DNA from: SZUA-152 sp964401355
GTDB lineage: Bacteria > Pseudomonadota > Gammaproteobacteria > SZUA-152
DNA: 31,723 nt
Direction: 5' to 3'
NCBI GenBank assembly: GCA_964401355.1
Contig: CAYNYJ010000041.1
Span: forward strand, 1-31,723
Under the pieces are notes generated by a model. The model saw nothing but the letters and a program-made list of their open reading frames with translations, ran no database searches and was not told where the DNA came from. Below are positions 15,672 to 23,608 of the stretch, in pieces (the first letter of the stretch is position 1; each line of letters begins with the position of its first letter). The position numbers and the translations under genes are program-made.

Positions 15672-16766
15672 ATGCCGCAACGGCTTGAGGCGTTGAAGAA
15701 CTGGTTGGCTGATGTGCTGAATGCCGAAGGCTATGGTTTTCAGCAGAATGGTAAACGGAAGAATGTCGACTTCCAGTTAACGCCGGCGTCTTCGGACGCG
15801 AGTTTCCGGCGTTACTTTCGCGTTACAATAAACCGAGTCAAACCTTCGCCGGATCATGTTTTCAGCGAAATTTATGCGAGAAGCGTTAGCGATTCTCCGC
15901 CTACCCTGATCGTTATGGATGCTCCCCCGGATAAAGAGCAGACGCAGCCTTTTGTGCGTATTGCGAAGATGTTGGCGGACATCGGTCTCAATGCTCCTCG
16001 AATCATCGCGCAAAACACCGAGCAGGGTTTCCTATTGTTGAGTGACCTCGACAATCAGGTTTATCTCGATGTGTTGGATGAGCAGGTTTTAAATGAGGGC
16101 GTGATCGACAGATTGTACGCCGATGCGCTGGATGCACTGTTTGTTATGCAGCGTGATGCGCCCCGTGATAGCGCAATTCTTCCTGTGTACGATGAGGCTT
16201 TATTGCAGCGTGAAATGGCGTTGTTTCGTGACTGGTATTGTGAGCAGTACCGCAAAACTGCATTTTCTTCTGAACAGTTGGCTGGGCTTGATGCTGTTTT
16301 TCAACGACTCAGTGATGCTGCGGTGGCGCAGCCGCAAGTGTTCGTGCACCGCGACTATCATTCACGAAACTTGATGCGGACGGAACAGAATAATCCCGGC
16401 ATTCTGGATTTTCAGGATGCCGTCGTCGGCCCGGTGACTTATGATCTGGTGTCCCTGTTGCGTGACTGTTATATCGCCTGGCCACGTCAGCGGGTTGAAC
16501 GTTGGGCACTGGATTACTTGCAGCGTGTCGCCGATGCTGGTCTCATCCCGCATGAATCCGACACGACCTATTTGCGCTGGTTTGACTGGATGGGGGTGCA
16601 GCGTCACCTTAAGGCCACGGGTATTTTTGCGCGCCTGTATTTACGCGATGGTAAAGCGGGCTATCTCGATGATATTCCGCGCACGCTCAATTATGTGCAC
16701 GAGGTTTCGGCACGCTATCCCGAATTGCAAGCTTTGCAGCAACTGCTGGACGAGGTCGCGGAATGA
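15672..16766 (+). CDS. amgK: N-acetylmuramate/N-acetylglucosamine kinase AmgK
   Basis: AmgK phosphorylates the anomeric hydroxyl of MurNAc or GlcNAc released from peptidoglycan, the first step of the cell-wall sugar salvage route that bypasses de novo synthesis. The 364 residues have an aminoglycoside-phosphotransferase fold: DASFRRYFRV in the N-lobe, the catalytic loop VHRDYHSRNLM near residue 223, and the metal-binding ILDFQDAVVGPVTYDL. A strong ribosome-binding site (GGGGAAGG) precedes the start. murU follows 40 bases later, the partner that uses its product. In Pseudomonas this pathway lowers fosfomycin sensitivity. Confidence 0.93.
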   Translation: MPQRLEALKNWLADVLNAEGYGFQQNGKRKNVDFQLTPASSDASFRRYFRVTINRVKPSPDHVFSEIYARSVSDSPPTLIVMDAPPDKEQTQPFVRIAKMLADIGLNAPRIIAQNTEQGFLLLSDLDNQVYLDVLDEQVLNEGVIDRLYADALDALFVMQRDAPRDSAILPVYDEALLQREMALFRDWYCEQYRKTAFSSEQLAGLDAVFQRLSDAAVAQPQVFVHRDYHSRNLMRTEQNNPGILDFQDAVVGPVTYDLVSLLRDCYIAWPRQRVERWALDYLQRVADAGLIPHESDTTYLRWFDWMGVQRHLKATGIFARLYLRDGKAGYLDDIPRTLNYVHEVSARYPELQALQQLLDEVAE

Positions 16767-16806
16767 GCCTTTCCCCTTTTCCCTTTCATCTTTTCTCTGC
16801 CCTTTT

Positions 16807-17520
16807 ATGAAAGCCATGATTCTTGCTGCCGGCCGGGGTGTACGACTGCGTCCCTTCACCGACAAAATCCCCAAACCATTATTACCTGTGGCCGGTAAGC
16901 CTCTCATTCAATGGCACATAGAGGCGCTTCAACGGGCGGGTTTTATTGAGATCGTCATCAACCATTCCTGGTTAGGTGAACAAATTGAGGCGACCCTGGG
17001 GGATGGTGCGCAATTCGGGGTGCGTATTGTTTATTCAGCCGAGCCGGAGGGGGCACTGGAAACCGGAGGGGGGATTCATTGCGCCTTGCCGTTGCTGGCG
17101 GATGGTTTGGCCGAGCAGTTGTCCGATACGCCTTTCCTGGTTATCAATGGTGATGTGGTGACGGATATCGATTTTCGACAGTTGCCACGTCACATTGACG
17201 GGCTGGCACATTTGATCATGGTGCCGAATCCGAAGCACCACCCTCGGGGAGACTTTGTGCTGCAAGCCGGATATGTTCTTGAGCAGGGGCTTAAACAGAC
17301 CGCTACGCCAAGGCTGACTTTCAGTGGTATTGGCATTTATCGTCCGCAACTTTTTGCGCCGTGCCTGGCTGGCAAGTTTCCATTGGCGCCGCTATTACGT
17401 CAGGCGATGCTTCAACATCAGGTGACCGGGGAAGTGCATTGCGGGACTTGGCTTGATGTGGGTACGGCGGATCGGTTGCATGCGGCGGAGGTTTTGCTGC
17501 ACGCAAGGGACACTAAATAG
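16807..17520 (+). CDS. murU: N-acetylmuramate 1-phosphate uridylyltransferase MurU
   Basis: MurU joins MurNAc-1-phosphate to UTP, giving UDP-MurNAc for peptidoglycan synthesis. The 237-residue protein is a single nucleotidyltransferase domain: MKAMILAAGRGVRLRPFTD with the signature GxGxRLRPxT, then KPLLPVAGKPLI, and the metal-binding NGDVVTDIDF. The ATG at 16807 is the right start because the signature begins there; the open frame extends far upstream over amgK but encodes nothing family-like. The ribosome-binding site is weak, so coupling to amgK translation is likely. Confidence 0.93.
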   Translation: MKAMILAAGRGVRLRPFTDKIPKPLLPVAGKPLIQWHIEALQRAGFIEIVINHSWLGEQIEATLGDGAQFGVRIVYSAEPEGALETGGGIHCALPLLADGLAEQLSDTPFLVINGDVVTDIDFRQLPRHIDGLAHLIMVPNPKHHPRGDFVLQAGYVLEQGLKQTATPRLTFSGIGIYRPQLFAPCLAGKFPLAPLLRQAMLQHQVTGEVHCGTWLDVGTADRLHAAEVLLHARDTK

Positions 17521-17528
17521 GCAGTATT

Positions 17529-17544
17529 GTGAGCTAATGCTCAC
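17529..17544. promoter_or_regulatory. Inverted repeat upstream of the GacA-like regulator gene
   Basis: GTGAGC (17529-17534) and GCTCAC (17539-17544) form a perfect 6-base inverted repeat with a TAAT centre. TTGTGA at 17527-17532 also has a distant partner TCACAA downstream. It lies 134 bases before the regulator start codon and could be an operator. Confidence 0.45.
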
Positions 17545-17677
17545 TTGTCACAAATACTCCTATTAATATCAGTAATATGTATTATACTGCCGATATCGTG
17601 TAGTCTTTTTCCTACGCTGTTGTAGGGTCGCTGAAGCTACTGCTAGTACGCTGGGTTTCAAGGGGTTGATATTAAAA

Positions 17678-18334
17678 ATGATTAAAGTGATGGTTGTTGA
17701 TGATCACGAGCTGGTGCGCACCGGGATCACCCGGATATTGAATGATGCGCCTGGCATCCGGGTCGTGGCCGAAGCCGCTAGTGGTGAAGAGGCCCTTAAG
17801 GTAGTGCGTCAGAAAGCCCCCGACGTCTTGTTGATGGATGTTAGCATGCCGGGGATTGGCGGCATGGAAGCGACACGTAAACTGGTGCAGTCTGACCCTT
17901 CGCTGAAGGTCATTGTGGTTTCCGTGCATGCCGATGAACCCTACCCCAGCCGGATGTTGCAAGCCGGTGCCTCGGGTTATCTCACCAAGGGCTGTGCCGT
18001 TGACGAGATTGTTGCGGCCATAAAGACGGTGCATGGCGGTGAACGCTACATCGGTGCCGATATTGCCCAGAAACTGGCCTTGAAAATGACCCCGGGGGGT
18101 GAAATTTCGCCTTTTGATGCACTCTCACCGCGCGAGATGCAGGTCATGTTGATGTTAACTCAGGGCCAACGATTACAAGTAATTTCCGATAAGCTGTGCC
18201 TGAGTCCCAAGACGGTCAGCACATATCGTCACCGTTTGTACGAAAAACTGCGGGTAGACAGTGATGTCGATCTGGCACGCCTAGCGATGAATTACGGCAT
18301 TATTGAGTCCGCCGCAGATTTCACCACTCAGTGA
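17678..18334 (+). CDS. GacA/UvrY-type response regulator
   Basis: A 218-residue two-domain regulator. The receiver domain (1-120) has the acidic pair VVDDHELVRTG, the phosphorylated Asp54 in LLMDVSMPG, and a conserved lysine in YLTKGC. A LuxR-type helix-turn-helix (about 145-205) contains LSPREMQVMLMLTQG and LCLSPKTVSTYRHRLYEKL. The overall sequence fits GacA/UvrY, which in gammaproteobacteria activates CsrB/RsmY-class RNAs. Two usual features are absent: uvrC does not follow, and no GacS-like hybrid kinase is nearby. ATG 17678 gives the standard N-terminus; a TTG at 17666 overlaps the AAGGGG site and is unlikely. Confidence 0.88.
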   Translation: MIKVMVVDDHELVRTGITRILNDAPGIRVVAEAASGEEALKVVRQKAPDVLLMDVSMPGIGGMEATRKLVQSDPSLKVIVVSVHADEPYPSRMLQAGASGYLTKGCAVDEIVAAIKTVHGGERYIGADIAQKLALKMTPGGEISPFDALSPREMQVMLMLTQGQRLQVISDKLCLSPKTVSTYRHRLYEKLRVDSDVDLARLAMNYGIIESAADFTTQ

Positions 18335-18661
18335 GTCGCAATGCCGCAGGGACGTCATATTCCTGCGCGCTCACTGCCACAATCTATTTTCCAGCACTCT
18401 TCGCTCATTAAGGCTTTTGTCATCCTGTTCTAAGCCCGTTTATGGCGAACGTTGGCAGATATTGTCTGTCGTATATAGGCGACAGTTGTAAGGTGCGCTT
18501 GGTGGCCAATGCAGACTCGGGCTATTATCATGCAAAATCGGCGTGAGGACAGATGGCAGATTAGGAAACCTGTGCCGCTTTGCGCGTGACGAGCATTTAT
18601 CAAATACCATCATGAGCCAGAATGCCGCCCTGAGAATTTGAAATCGAGGAGTTACCGTAGC
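18335..18661. other. Intergenic region before the thioredoxin/TolC operon
   Basis: About 330 bases without a supported gene. There is a hairpin-like CTGTCG/CGACAG repeat (18466-18485) around TATATAGG, which may overlap a promoter. I see no terminator with a T-run after the regulator gene and no small reading frame with a ribosome-binding site. Confidence 0.45.
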
Positions 18662-19156
18662 ATGATTATTCGTTTTCCAAACCGTGTGAAAATATCGGCG
18701 TTCTGTCTTGCCGCCCTGTTTCTGGTGAATACAAACCTGCACGCCGAGTCTGTCGACTTTGCGCTGCTCGATATGAAGGGTGTGGAACATAAATTATCGG
18801 ATTATCAGGGCAAATGGGTGGTGGTAAATTATTGGGCGACATGGTGTCCGCCGTGCCTCACGGAAATTCCAGAACTGGTGGATTTTCACGAAGAGCACAA
18901 AGAAAAGAATGCGGTGGTCTTGGGTGTCAATTTTGAGGACATCAGTCTGAATGGTTTGAAACAATTTTCTGAAGAATATTTTATGAATTATCCCGTGCTG
19001 CGAACCAAGCCCGGCCCAAATTCGGCCTTGGGCCCTATTCCGGGTCTGCCAACAACCTTTCTGGTATCACCCACGGGAGAAGTGGTTGCCCGTCAGGTCG
19101 GTCCCATTACGGCAAAGTTGATTACCGATTTTATTGCGCAACAGACTGCTGAATAA
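18662..19156 (+). CDS. TlpA-like exported thiol-disulfide oxidoreductase
   Basis: A 164-residue thioredoxin-fold protein with a signal peptide (IIRFPNRVKISAFCLAALFLVNTNLHA), so it works in the periplasm. The active site is WCPPC in NYWATWCPPCLTEIP, and the cis-proline loop is GLPTTFLV; both are typical of TlpA/ResA reductases that supply electrons for disulfide reduction. ATG 18662 follows GAGGAG; an upstream TTG sits inside that site and is rejected. First gene of a compact run with a second thioredoxin-like protein, an outer-membrane channel and an adaptor. Confidence 0.92.
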   Translation: MIIRFPNRVKISAFCLAALFLVNTNLHAESVDFALLDMKGVEHKLSDYQGKWVVVNYWATWCPPCLTEIPELVDFHEEHKEKNAVVLGVNFEDISLNGLKQFSEEYFMNYPVLRTKPGPNSALGPIPGLPTTFLVSPTGEVVARQVGPITAKLITDFIAQQTAE

Positions 19157-19202
19157 GTGTGGATGTTGTTTCGAGGCAGTAGTGACAGGTCGTTATTTAA
19201 AT

Positions 19203-19763
19203 ATGAAAAGTCTGTCTAATTATCGTTATTGTGTCACGTTTCTCCTGTTATTATTGTCAGGCATTAGTGTCGTGCAGGCCGCCGTTGGAAAAGATCCCTA
19301 CAGTTATTTTTTTAATGAGAGCTGGGGGCAGTTTTCGGAGGAACTGGAAAAGGCCCGCGCAGAAGGCAAGAAAGGCATCTTGCTTTTTTTTGAGTTGGAT
19401 GAATGCCCATTTTGTCATCGGATGAAAACCACGGTATTGAATCAGCCGGAAGTACAGGCCTTTTATCGCCAGCATTTTTTAAGCTTTAGTGTTGATATTG
19501 AAGGCGACGTGGAAATGACCGATTTCAACGGAAACCGTACGACGCAAAAAATATTTTCCGAAAAAGATAATCGCGTGCGCGCGACACCGGTATTTGCCTT
19601 TTATGATTTGCAGGGAAAACAGATCGTGCGCTACACCGGGGCAACCTCGGGTGTTGATGAATTTCTCTTGTTAGGAAAATTTGTCGCGCAAGGGATTTAT
19701 AAAAAAATGTATTTTACTCAATATAAACGCCAGCAAGCCAGGGCCGCACGACAGGTGCAATGA
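19203..19763 (+). CDS. SoxW-like exported thioredoxin-fold protein
   Basis: A 186-residue protein with a signal peptide (NYRYCVTFLLLLLSGISVVQA). The active site CPFC lies in ELDECPFCHRM, and TPVFAFYDLQG contains the cis-proline. The layout matches SoxW-like thioredoxins, which in sulfur oxidisers keep periplasmic sulfur-carrier proteins reduced, but no sox genes are nearby. I chose ATG 19203 because the signal peptide begins there. The stop codon overlaps the start of the channel gene (ATGA), so translation is coupled. Confidence 0.85.
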   Translation: MKSLSNYRYCVTFLLLLLSGISVVQAAVGKDPYSYFFNESWGQFSEELEKARAEGKKGILLFFELDECPFCHRMKTTVLNQPEVQAFYRQHFLSFSVDIEGDVEMTDFNGNRTTQKIFSEKDNRVRATPVFAFYDLQGKQIVRYTGATSGVDEFLLLGKFVAQGIYKKMYFTQYKRQQARAARQVQ

Positions 19764-21127
19764 ATTTGTTGAATGACGAATGCCGGAGCATTAAAAGGCG
19801 CGGCATATTGTTGTTGGTTTTTCTGATGCTGTTGTGTCTGTTCCCGTTTTCGGGAGCGATGGGTGCTGAGCAGGAAGCCTGGCCCGAAGATTTAACCCTG
19901 TCATATGCGCTTGCTCAAGCCAGCGGAAAGCATCCAACATTACAAATCGCATCATCAAACGTTGATCAGGCGCGGGCATTGTTGCGTGGAGTCGATGCGC
20001 AAACCCGTCTGCAAAGCCAGCTGTCTGCCCGCTTACGTTGGGTTGATCCACCGGCTATCGCGCTTGATCAGTCACAGGACGATCATCGTTTAAGTCTTTC
20101 CATTGATAAACCCTTGTACGATTTTGGACGCAGTTCGGCGCAACTGGCCGCAGGCAATGCCGCGATATTAAGTGCACAACAGCGTTTTCAGGATGCGCAG
20201 AATCAACACCGCATTGCTATACTGGCGGCATTTTTCGAAGTGATCCTGGCTGACCTGGCCTATGCCCGTGATAACGAAGATATGTCGATGGGCTATGTGC
20301 GTCTGGATCGTGCGCGGCAACGCAATGAGCTGGGCCAATTGTCGGACATCGAATTGCTGGCGGCGCGCAGTGAATACCAAACGATGCGGGTGCAGCGTTA
20401 TCGCAGCAGTAGTGCGCAACGCAGTACCCGCGCCCATCTAGCAAATGTGTTGAATCGCCCCGGGCAATTGCCGGCTGAATTGCAGCTGCCGAGATTGACG
20501 GTTCTGCAACGTAGTATTCCGGAAGACGTTGATGCCTGGTTGACCGAGGCCGAGCAGAACAACGCATTGCTGTCTGCCTATCAGCTGCGCGTTAAACAGG
20601 CGCATGAGCAACTGAATGTGGCCAGAGCCAGCGATAATCCTAGCTTGAGCGCGAATGCCGAAATTTCACGTCACTCGCGTGAGACCAGTGGCAGGGACAA
20701 CTGGCGCGCGGGAGTTTTGCTTAACGTACCGATCATCAGCGGGGGGCGCAATGCCGCCGAGCGAGCTGAACAGCGTGCAAAAATTATCAAAGTTCGCGCT
20801 GAGCTGGAACAGCACTGGCGCGACGTTTCGCAGGCGATACTGGAAATATGGGGCGAGTTGCATGTGCTGAAGGTTGCCCAAGAAAGTGCTCAAATTGATA
20901 CAGAATATCGAGATTTGTATCTTGATCGAAGTCGTGTTTTGTATGAGTTGGAGGTTAAATCAGATTTAGGCGACGCCATGGTAAAAACCACCGCGGTACG
21001 TTATCAAGCCACCAAAACAAATTTTATGATGGCCTTGTCCTGGGCGCGCCTCGATGCCTTGTTGGGGCGAGTGGTATTTGCTGAGCAATCGAGTTCGTCA
21101 TCGGCGAAAATGGAGAATCCACCATGA
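19760..21127 (+). CDS. TolC-family outer-membrane efflux channel
   Basis: A 455-residue protein with a signal peptide (RRGILLLVFLMLLCLFPFSGAMGA). The mature part has two repeats rich in long helices (QAS..HPTLQIASSNVDQARALL; RQRNELGQLSDIELLAARSEYQ; LRVKQAHEQLNVARASDNPSLSA), as in OEP/TolC trimers that span the periplasm and outer membrane. The length is standard. It overlaps the previous gene by four bases and the adaptor gene by four bases. It should provide the exit duct of an export machine; the inner-membrane pump is not encoded here. Confidence 0.93.
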   Translation: MNLLNDECRSIKRRGILLLVFLMLLCLFPFSGAMGAEQEAWPEDLTLSYALAQASGKHPTLQIASSNVDQARALLRGVDAQTRLQSQLSARLRWVDPPAIALDQSQDDHRLSLSIDKPLYDFGRSSAQLAAGNAAILSAQQRFQDAQNQHRIAILAAFFEVILADLAYARDNEDMSMGYVRLDRARQRNELGQLSDIELLAARSEYQTMRVQRYRSSSAQRSTRAHLANVLNRPGQLPAELQLPRLTVLQRSIPEDVDAWLTEAEQNNALLSAYQLRVKQAHEQLNVARASDNPSLSANAEISRHSRETSGRDNWRAGVLLNVPIISGGRNAAERAEQRAKIIKVRAELEQHWRDVSQAILEIWGELHVLKVAQESAQIDTEYRDLYLDRSRVLYELEVKSDLGDAMVKTTAVRYQATKTNFMMALSWARLDALLGRVVFAEQSSSSSAKMENPP

Positions 21128-21996
21128 CATCTACTTTTCTGTGTTGGCATAACATGAATTCGTTACCTCATTTTTTGGGACGCGTGTTGCGATGTGCATT
21201 TCGATACCGCTTGCAGAGGACGACACGAAATGTGCCGCAAAAGTGTTTATTTTTCGTTGCGGGACTCAGCATTATTTTTTCTGGCCTGTTGTGTGCTGAA
21301 GAGTTGGATGCAACATTGCACTGGGCCAATAAAGCCCCGCTCAGTACCCCGGTGTCGGGGGTGGTGGAAACAGTGCATGTGGCGGCCGGTGACTTTGTGA
21401 AAAAAGGTGCTGTGCTGATGGCCCTGGATGACAGAATTTTACGCGCATGCAGATTGGCGCATAGCGCTGAATTAAAACGCGCAAAGAATGATCGGGATGA
21501 AGCAGAGCGTGAGCTGGGACGGACTCAGGAATTGTATGACAGAACTTTGATTTCTGTCCATGATCTGGAGCTGGCCGTGATTCAGCGCGATGCCGCCGCG
21601 GCAAAATATCAGATGGCACAAGCTGCATTGGTGAAGGCTGACATCGACCTTTGGCATGCACAAGTGAGAGCGCCTTTTGATGCCTGGGTGATGAAACGCG
21701 ATGTGGCTGTTGGCCAAACCATTGTCAGTCGTTTGCAGGTGACACCGATATTTGAATTGGTCGAGGCCAGCGTGATGCTGGCACGCGCACAGCTTACGGC
21801 AAAGCAGCTGTCCACCCTGCGCAAGTCAGGCAAGGCAATGGTGGTGGTGGATGGAAAAACATACCAGGGAACGATTCACTATATTGCACTGGAACCTTCT
21901 GCCCAGGCTTTGCAACGATATGCCGTTGACGTGACGTTTAATTCCGGCAACACCTTGTTGCGTGCGGGTTTGCCGGCCAAGGTGAATTTTCAATGA
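21124..21996 (+). CDS. HlyD/RND-type periplasmic adaptor protein
   Basis: A 290-residue membrane-fusion protein. About 45 residues precede a hydrophobic segment (CLFFVAGLSIIFSGLLC) that anchors or exports it. A split lipoyl domain (STPVSGVVETVHVAAGDFVKKG and VRAPFDAWVMKRDVAVGQTI) flanks a helical hairpin of about 70 residues (RAKNDRDEAERELGRTQELYDR), and a beta-barrel domain ends at AGLPAKVNFQ. It is shorter than most adaptors and lacks an extended membrane-proximal domain. GGAG eight bases before the ATG supports the start. It should link the TolC-like channel to an inner-membrane transporter that is absent from the operon. Confidence 0.92.
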   Translation: MTSTFLCWHNMNSLPHFLGRVLRCAFRYRLQRTTRNVPQKCLFFVAGLSIIFSGLLCAEELDATLHWANKAPLSTPVSGVVETVHVAAGDFVKKGAVLMALDDRILRACRLAHSAELKRAKNDRDEAERELGRTQELYDRTLISVHDLELAVIQRDAAAAKYQMAQAALVKADIDLWHAQVRAPFDAWVMKRDVAVGQTIVSRLQVTPIFELVEASVMLARAQLTAKQLSTLRKSGKAMVVVDGKTYQGTIHYIALEPSAQALQRYAVDVTFNSGNTLLRAGLPAKVNFQ

Positions 21997-22274
21997 AGCT
22001 GTGTGTGCGCTGCGTGGTGTCCGGACGTGTGCAGGGCGTTTTTTATCGTGCCTCTGCCCGGCACGAGGCAGAACAGCTTGGCATATCCGGCTATGCGCGT
22101 AACCTGGTGAACGGCTCGGTGGAAGTATTGGCTTGCGGCAAAAAAAGCGCAGTGGAAGATTTGTGTGCCTGGTTGGCAAAAGGCCCAAAACATGCCCGCG
22201 TCAGTAATGTCGTTTGTGAAAATGCCGAACCCGAAGTGTCATCCGGCTACGGCCCGGACTTTCGTATTGAATAA
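21993..22274 (+). CDS. acyP: Acylphosphatase
   Basis: A 93-residue cytoplasmic enzyme that hydrolyses acyl-phosphates. The phosphate loop GRVQGVFYRASAR contains the catalytic arginine, and GYARNLVNGSVEV carries the catalytic asparagine. Length and motifs are standard. It overlaps the adaptor gene by four bases, so it is co-translated with the export operon although its function seems unrelated. Confidence 0.94.
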   Translation: MKLCVRCVVSGRVQGVFYRASARHEAEQLGISGYARNLVNGSVEVLACGKKSAVEDLCAWLAKGPKHARVSNVVCENAEPEVSSGYGPDFRIE

Positions 22275-22312
22275 CGTTGCTTACTCGTGATGCGGCAAAT
22301 ACAGGCCATAAA

Positions 22313-22684
22313 ATGAAAATTCGCTACCAGGATATAACGGAATTTGTGACGCGTGATGGTTCTTTCATCCGAGAACTCATGCATCCCGGCCAACATGCGC
22401 AGCAGACGGGTAGTGCGAAACAGAGTTTGGCCGAGGCCACGGTGTTGCCGGGTATCTCCACTCGATTGCACCGACACCACCGCAGTGAAGAGCTTTATCA
22501 CATCACCGTAGGGCAAGGACGTATGACCTTGGCGGATGACGATTTTGATGTCGTGGTCGGCGATACGGTGTGTATTCCACCGGGTACACCACATTGTATT
22601 AAAAACACCGGTGATCGCGAGCTGAAAATTTTATGCTGTTGCACACCCGCCTATGCCGATGATGATACTGAATTACTGGAATAG
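22313..22684 (+). CDS. Small cupin-domain protein
   Basis: A 123-residue single cupin barrel. The metal-binding motif 1 is seen in TRLHRHHRSEELYHITVGQG (three His and one Glu), and motif 2 in GDTVCIPPGTPHCIKNTG. Such proteins bind a metal and may be isomerases, dioxygenases or sugar-binding proteins; the substrate is not predictable. I took ATG 22313 because the earlier in-frame start at 22277 lacks a ribosome-binding site. It lies 38 bases after acyP and is followed by a terminator. Confidence 0.88.
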   Translation: MKIRYQDITEFVTRDGSFIRELMHPGQHAQQTGSAKQSLAEATVLPGISTRLHRHHRSEELYHITVGQGRMTLADDDFDVVVGDTVCIPPGTPHCIKNTGDRELKILCCCTPAYADDDTELLE

Positions 22685-22710
22685 GTTGTTGGAATAGATT
22701 GTTGGAATAT

Positions 22711-22748
22711 AACCGGTGGAACTCAATGTTTCACCGCCGCGGTTTTTT
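22711..22748 (+). terminator. Probable terminator after the cupin gene
   Basis: An imperfect hairpin (AACCG with CGGTT, GGTG with CACC) is followed by six T (22743-22748). It ends the plus-strand operon just before the convergent lipoprotein gene. Confidence 0.55.
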
Positions 22749-22760
22749 GTTGGTAGCTGT

Positions 22761-23492
22761 TTATTGCCATTTTCCTCTGTATTGATTTCTGTCGTGTTTG
22801 TTGTGTTTGTTGTGTTTGTCTTTTCTGTTCTTTCGTAATTTCCGCGGGACTTCTTTGCGGTTTGCCGCGCGCCAGGTTCCGTTTAATTTGTGGGTTGACT
22901 GCCAGCTGCCGCGGTACTGGCGGAAGTAGCGATCATTGTAATAATAAAGACCCGGTCGTTTGTCGATGATGTATGCGCCGATGTCGGAATCGTAGCTGAG
23001 GTCGTGGCCATTGTGGTGGCGACGATGTCCGTGTTGCGGTGCTTGATGCTGCTCCCTGTGGTGTCCGTTATCATGTTTGTTGTCGCGACGATGTCTTTTG
23101 GAATAACGGTCTTTGTCGCGGTGTTTTGCCATTTTGAGTTTGCGCGGAATATCATTGCCGAGCGCGGGTCGCCAGGTACCTTCCAGGCGATTGGTGATTT
23201 GCCAGCTATCAGCGTAGTAACGCATGTAGTGGTCATTGTAGAAATACAGACCGGGACTGTTGATCACCACATAGGCTCCGAATCCGGTGTCATAGCGCAG
23301 GTCATGATCAAAGTGGCGGTAACGATAGCCATGGGCCGGTGCATGGGGTGGTGGCCCGCGGTGAGTGATGATAGTGGTGCTGCTATAGCGGTGGGTTTCG
23401 GCCGGGATGACCAGCAGGCCTCGACCGTAGCAGCCGCCAAGGGAGGCAAGAGAAAGGGCAATTAACAGGATGTAAACATGCTTTCTGTTCAT
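22761..23492 (-). CDS. Lipoprotein with a duplicated 57-residue domain
   Basis: No recognised family. The 243-residue protein has a lipoprotein signal peptide with lipobox LGGC (Cys21), so it is probably attached to the outer membrane. Two copies of a Tyr/Trp-rich domain lie at residues 63-119 and 163-219, exactly 100 residues apart, with 32 of 57 positions identical; shared blocks include PGLYFYND or PGLYYYND, GTWR and PRKL. A His/Arg/Lys-rich linker joins them, and the tail is low-complexity (KDKHNKHNKHDR). AGGAG seven bases before the ATG supports the start. The basic, His-rich stretches could bind metals, polyanions or cell-wall polymers; this is inference. Confidence 0.82.
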   Translation of the reverse strand: MNRKHVYILLIALSLASLGGCYGRGLLVIPAETHRYSSTTIITHRGPPPHAPAHGYRYRHFDHDLRYDTGFGAYVVINSPGLYFYNDHYMRYYADSWQITNRLEGTWRPALGNDIPRKLKMAKHRDKDRYSKRHRRDNKHDNGHHREQHQAPQHGHRRHHNGHDLSYDSDIGAYIIDKRPGLYYYNDRYFRQYRGSWQSTHKLNGTWRAANRKEVPRKLRKNRKDKHNKHNKHDRNQYRGKWQ

Positions 23493-23524
23493 GAGGCGCT
23501 CCTGACTTATTTGACGGGCCTGTT

Positions 23525-23547
23525 GTTACGACCGTATGTTACGACCG
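23525..23547. repeat. 10-base direct repeats upstream of the lipoprotein gene
   Basis: GTTACGACCG occurs at 23525-23534 and 23538-23547, a 13-base period, about 33 bases upstream of the minus-strand lipoprotein start. Tandem sites of this kind often bind a regulator, but none is identified. Confidence 0.5.
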
Positions 23548-23608
23548 CAATACATGAGGATCGTTGTCGGGTATTGTCGGTCTTCACTCTAAACTAGTCG
23601 CCCGAAGC

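Noticed and set aside
16441..16806. N-terminal extension of MurU
   Set aside because: The frame is open by chance through amgK; the nucleotidyltransferase signature begins at ATG 16807.
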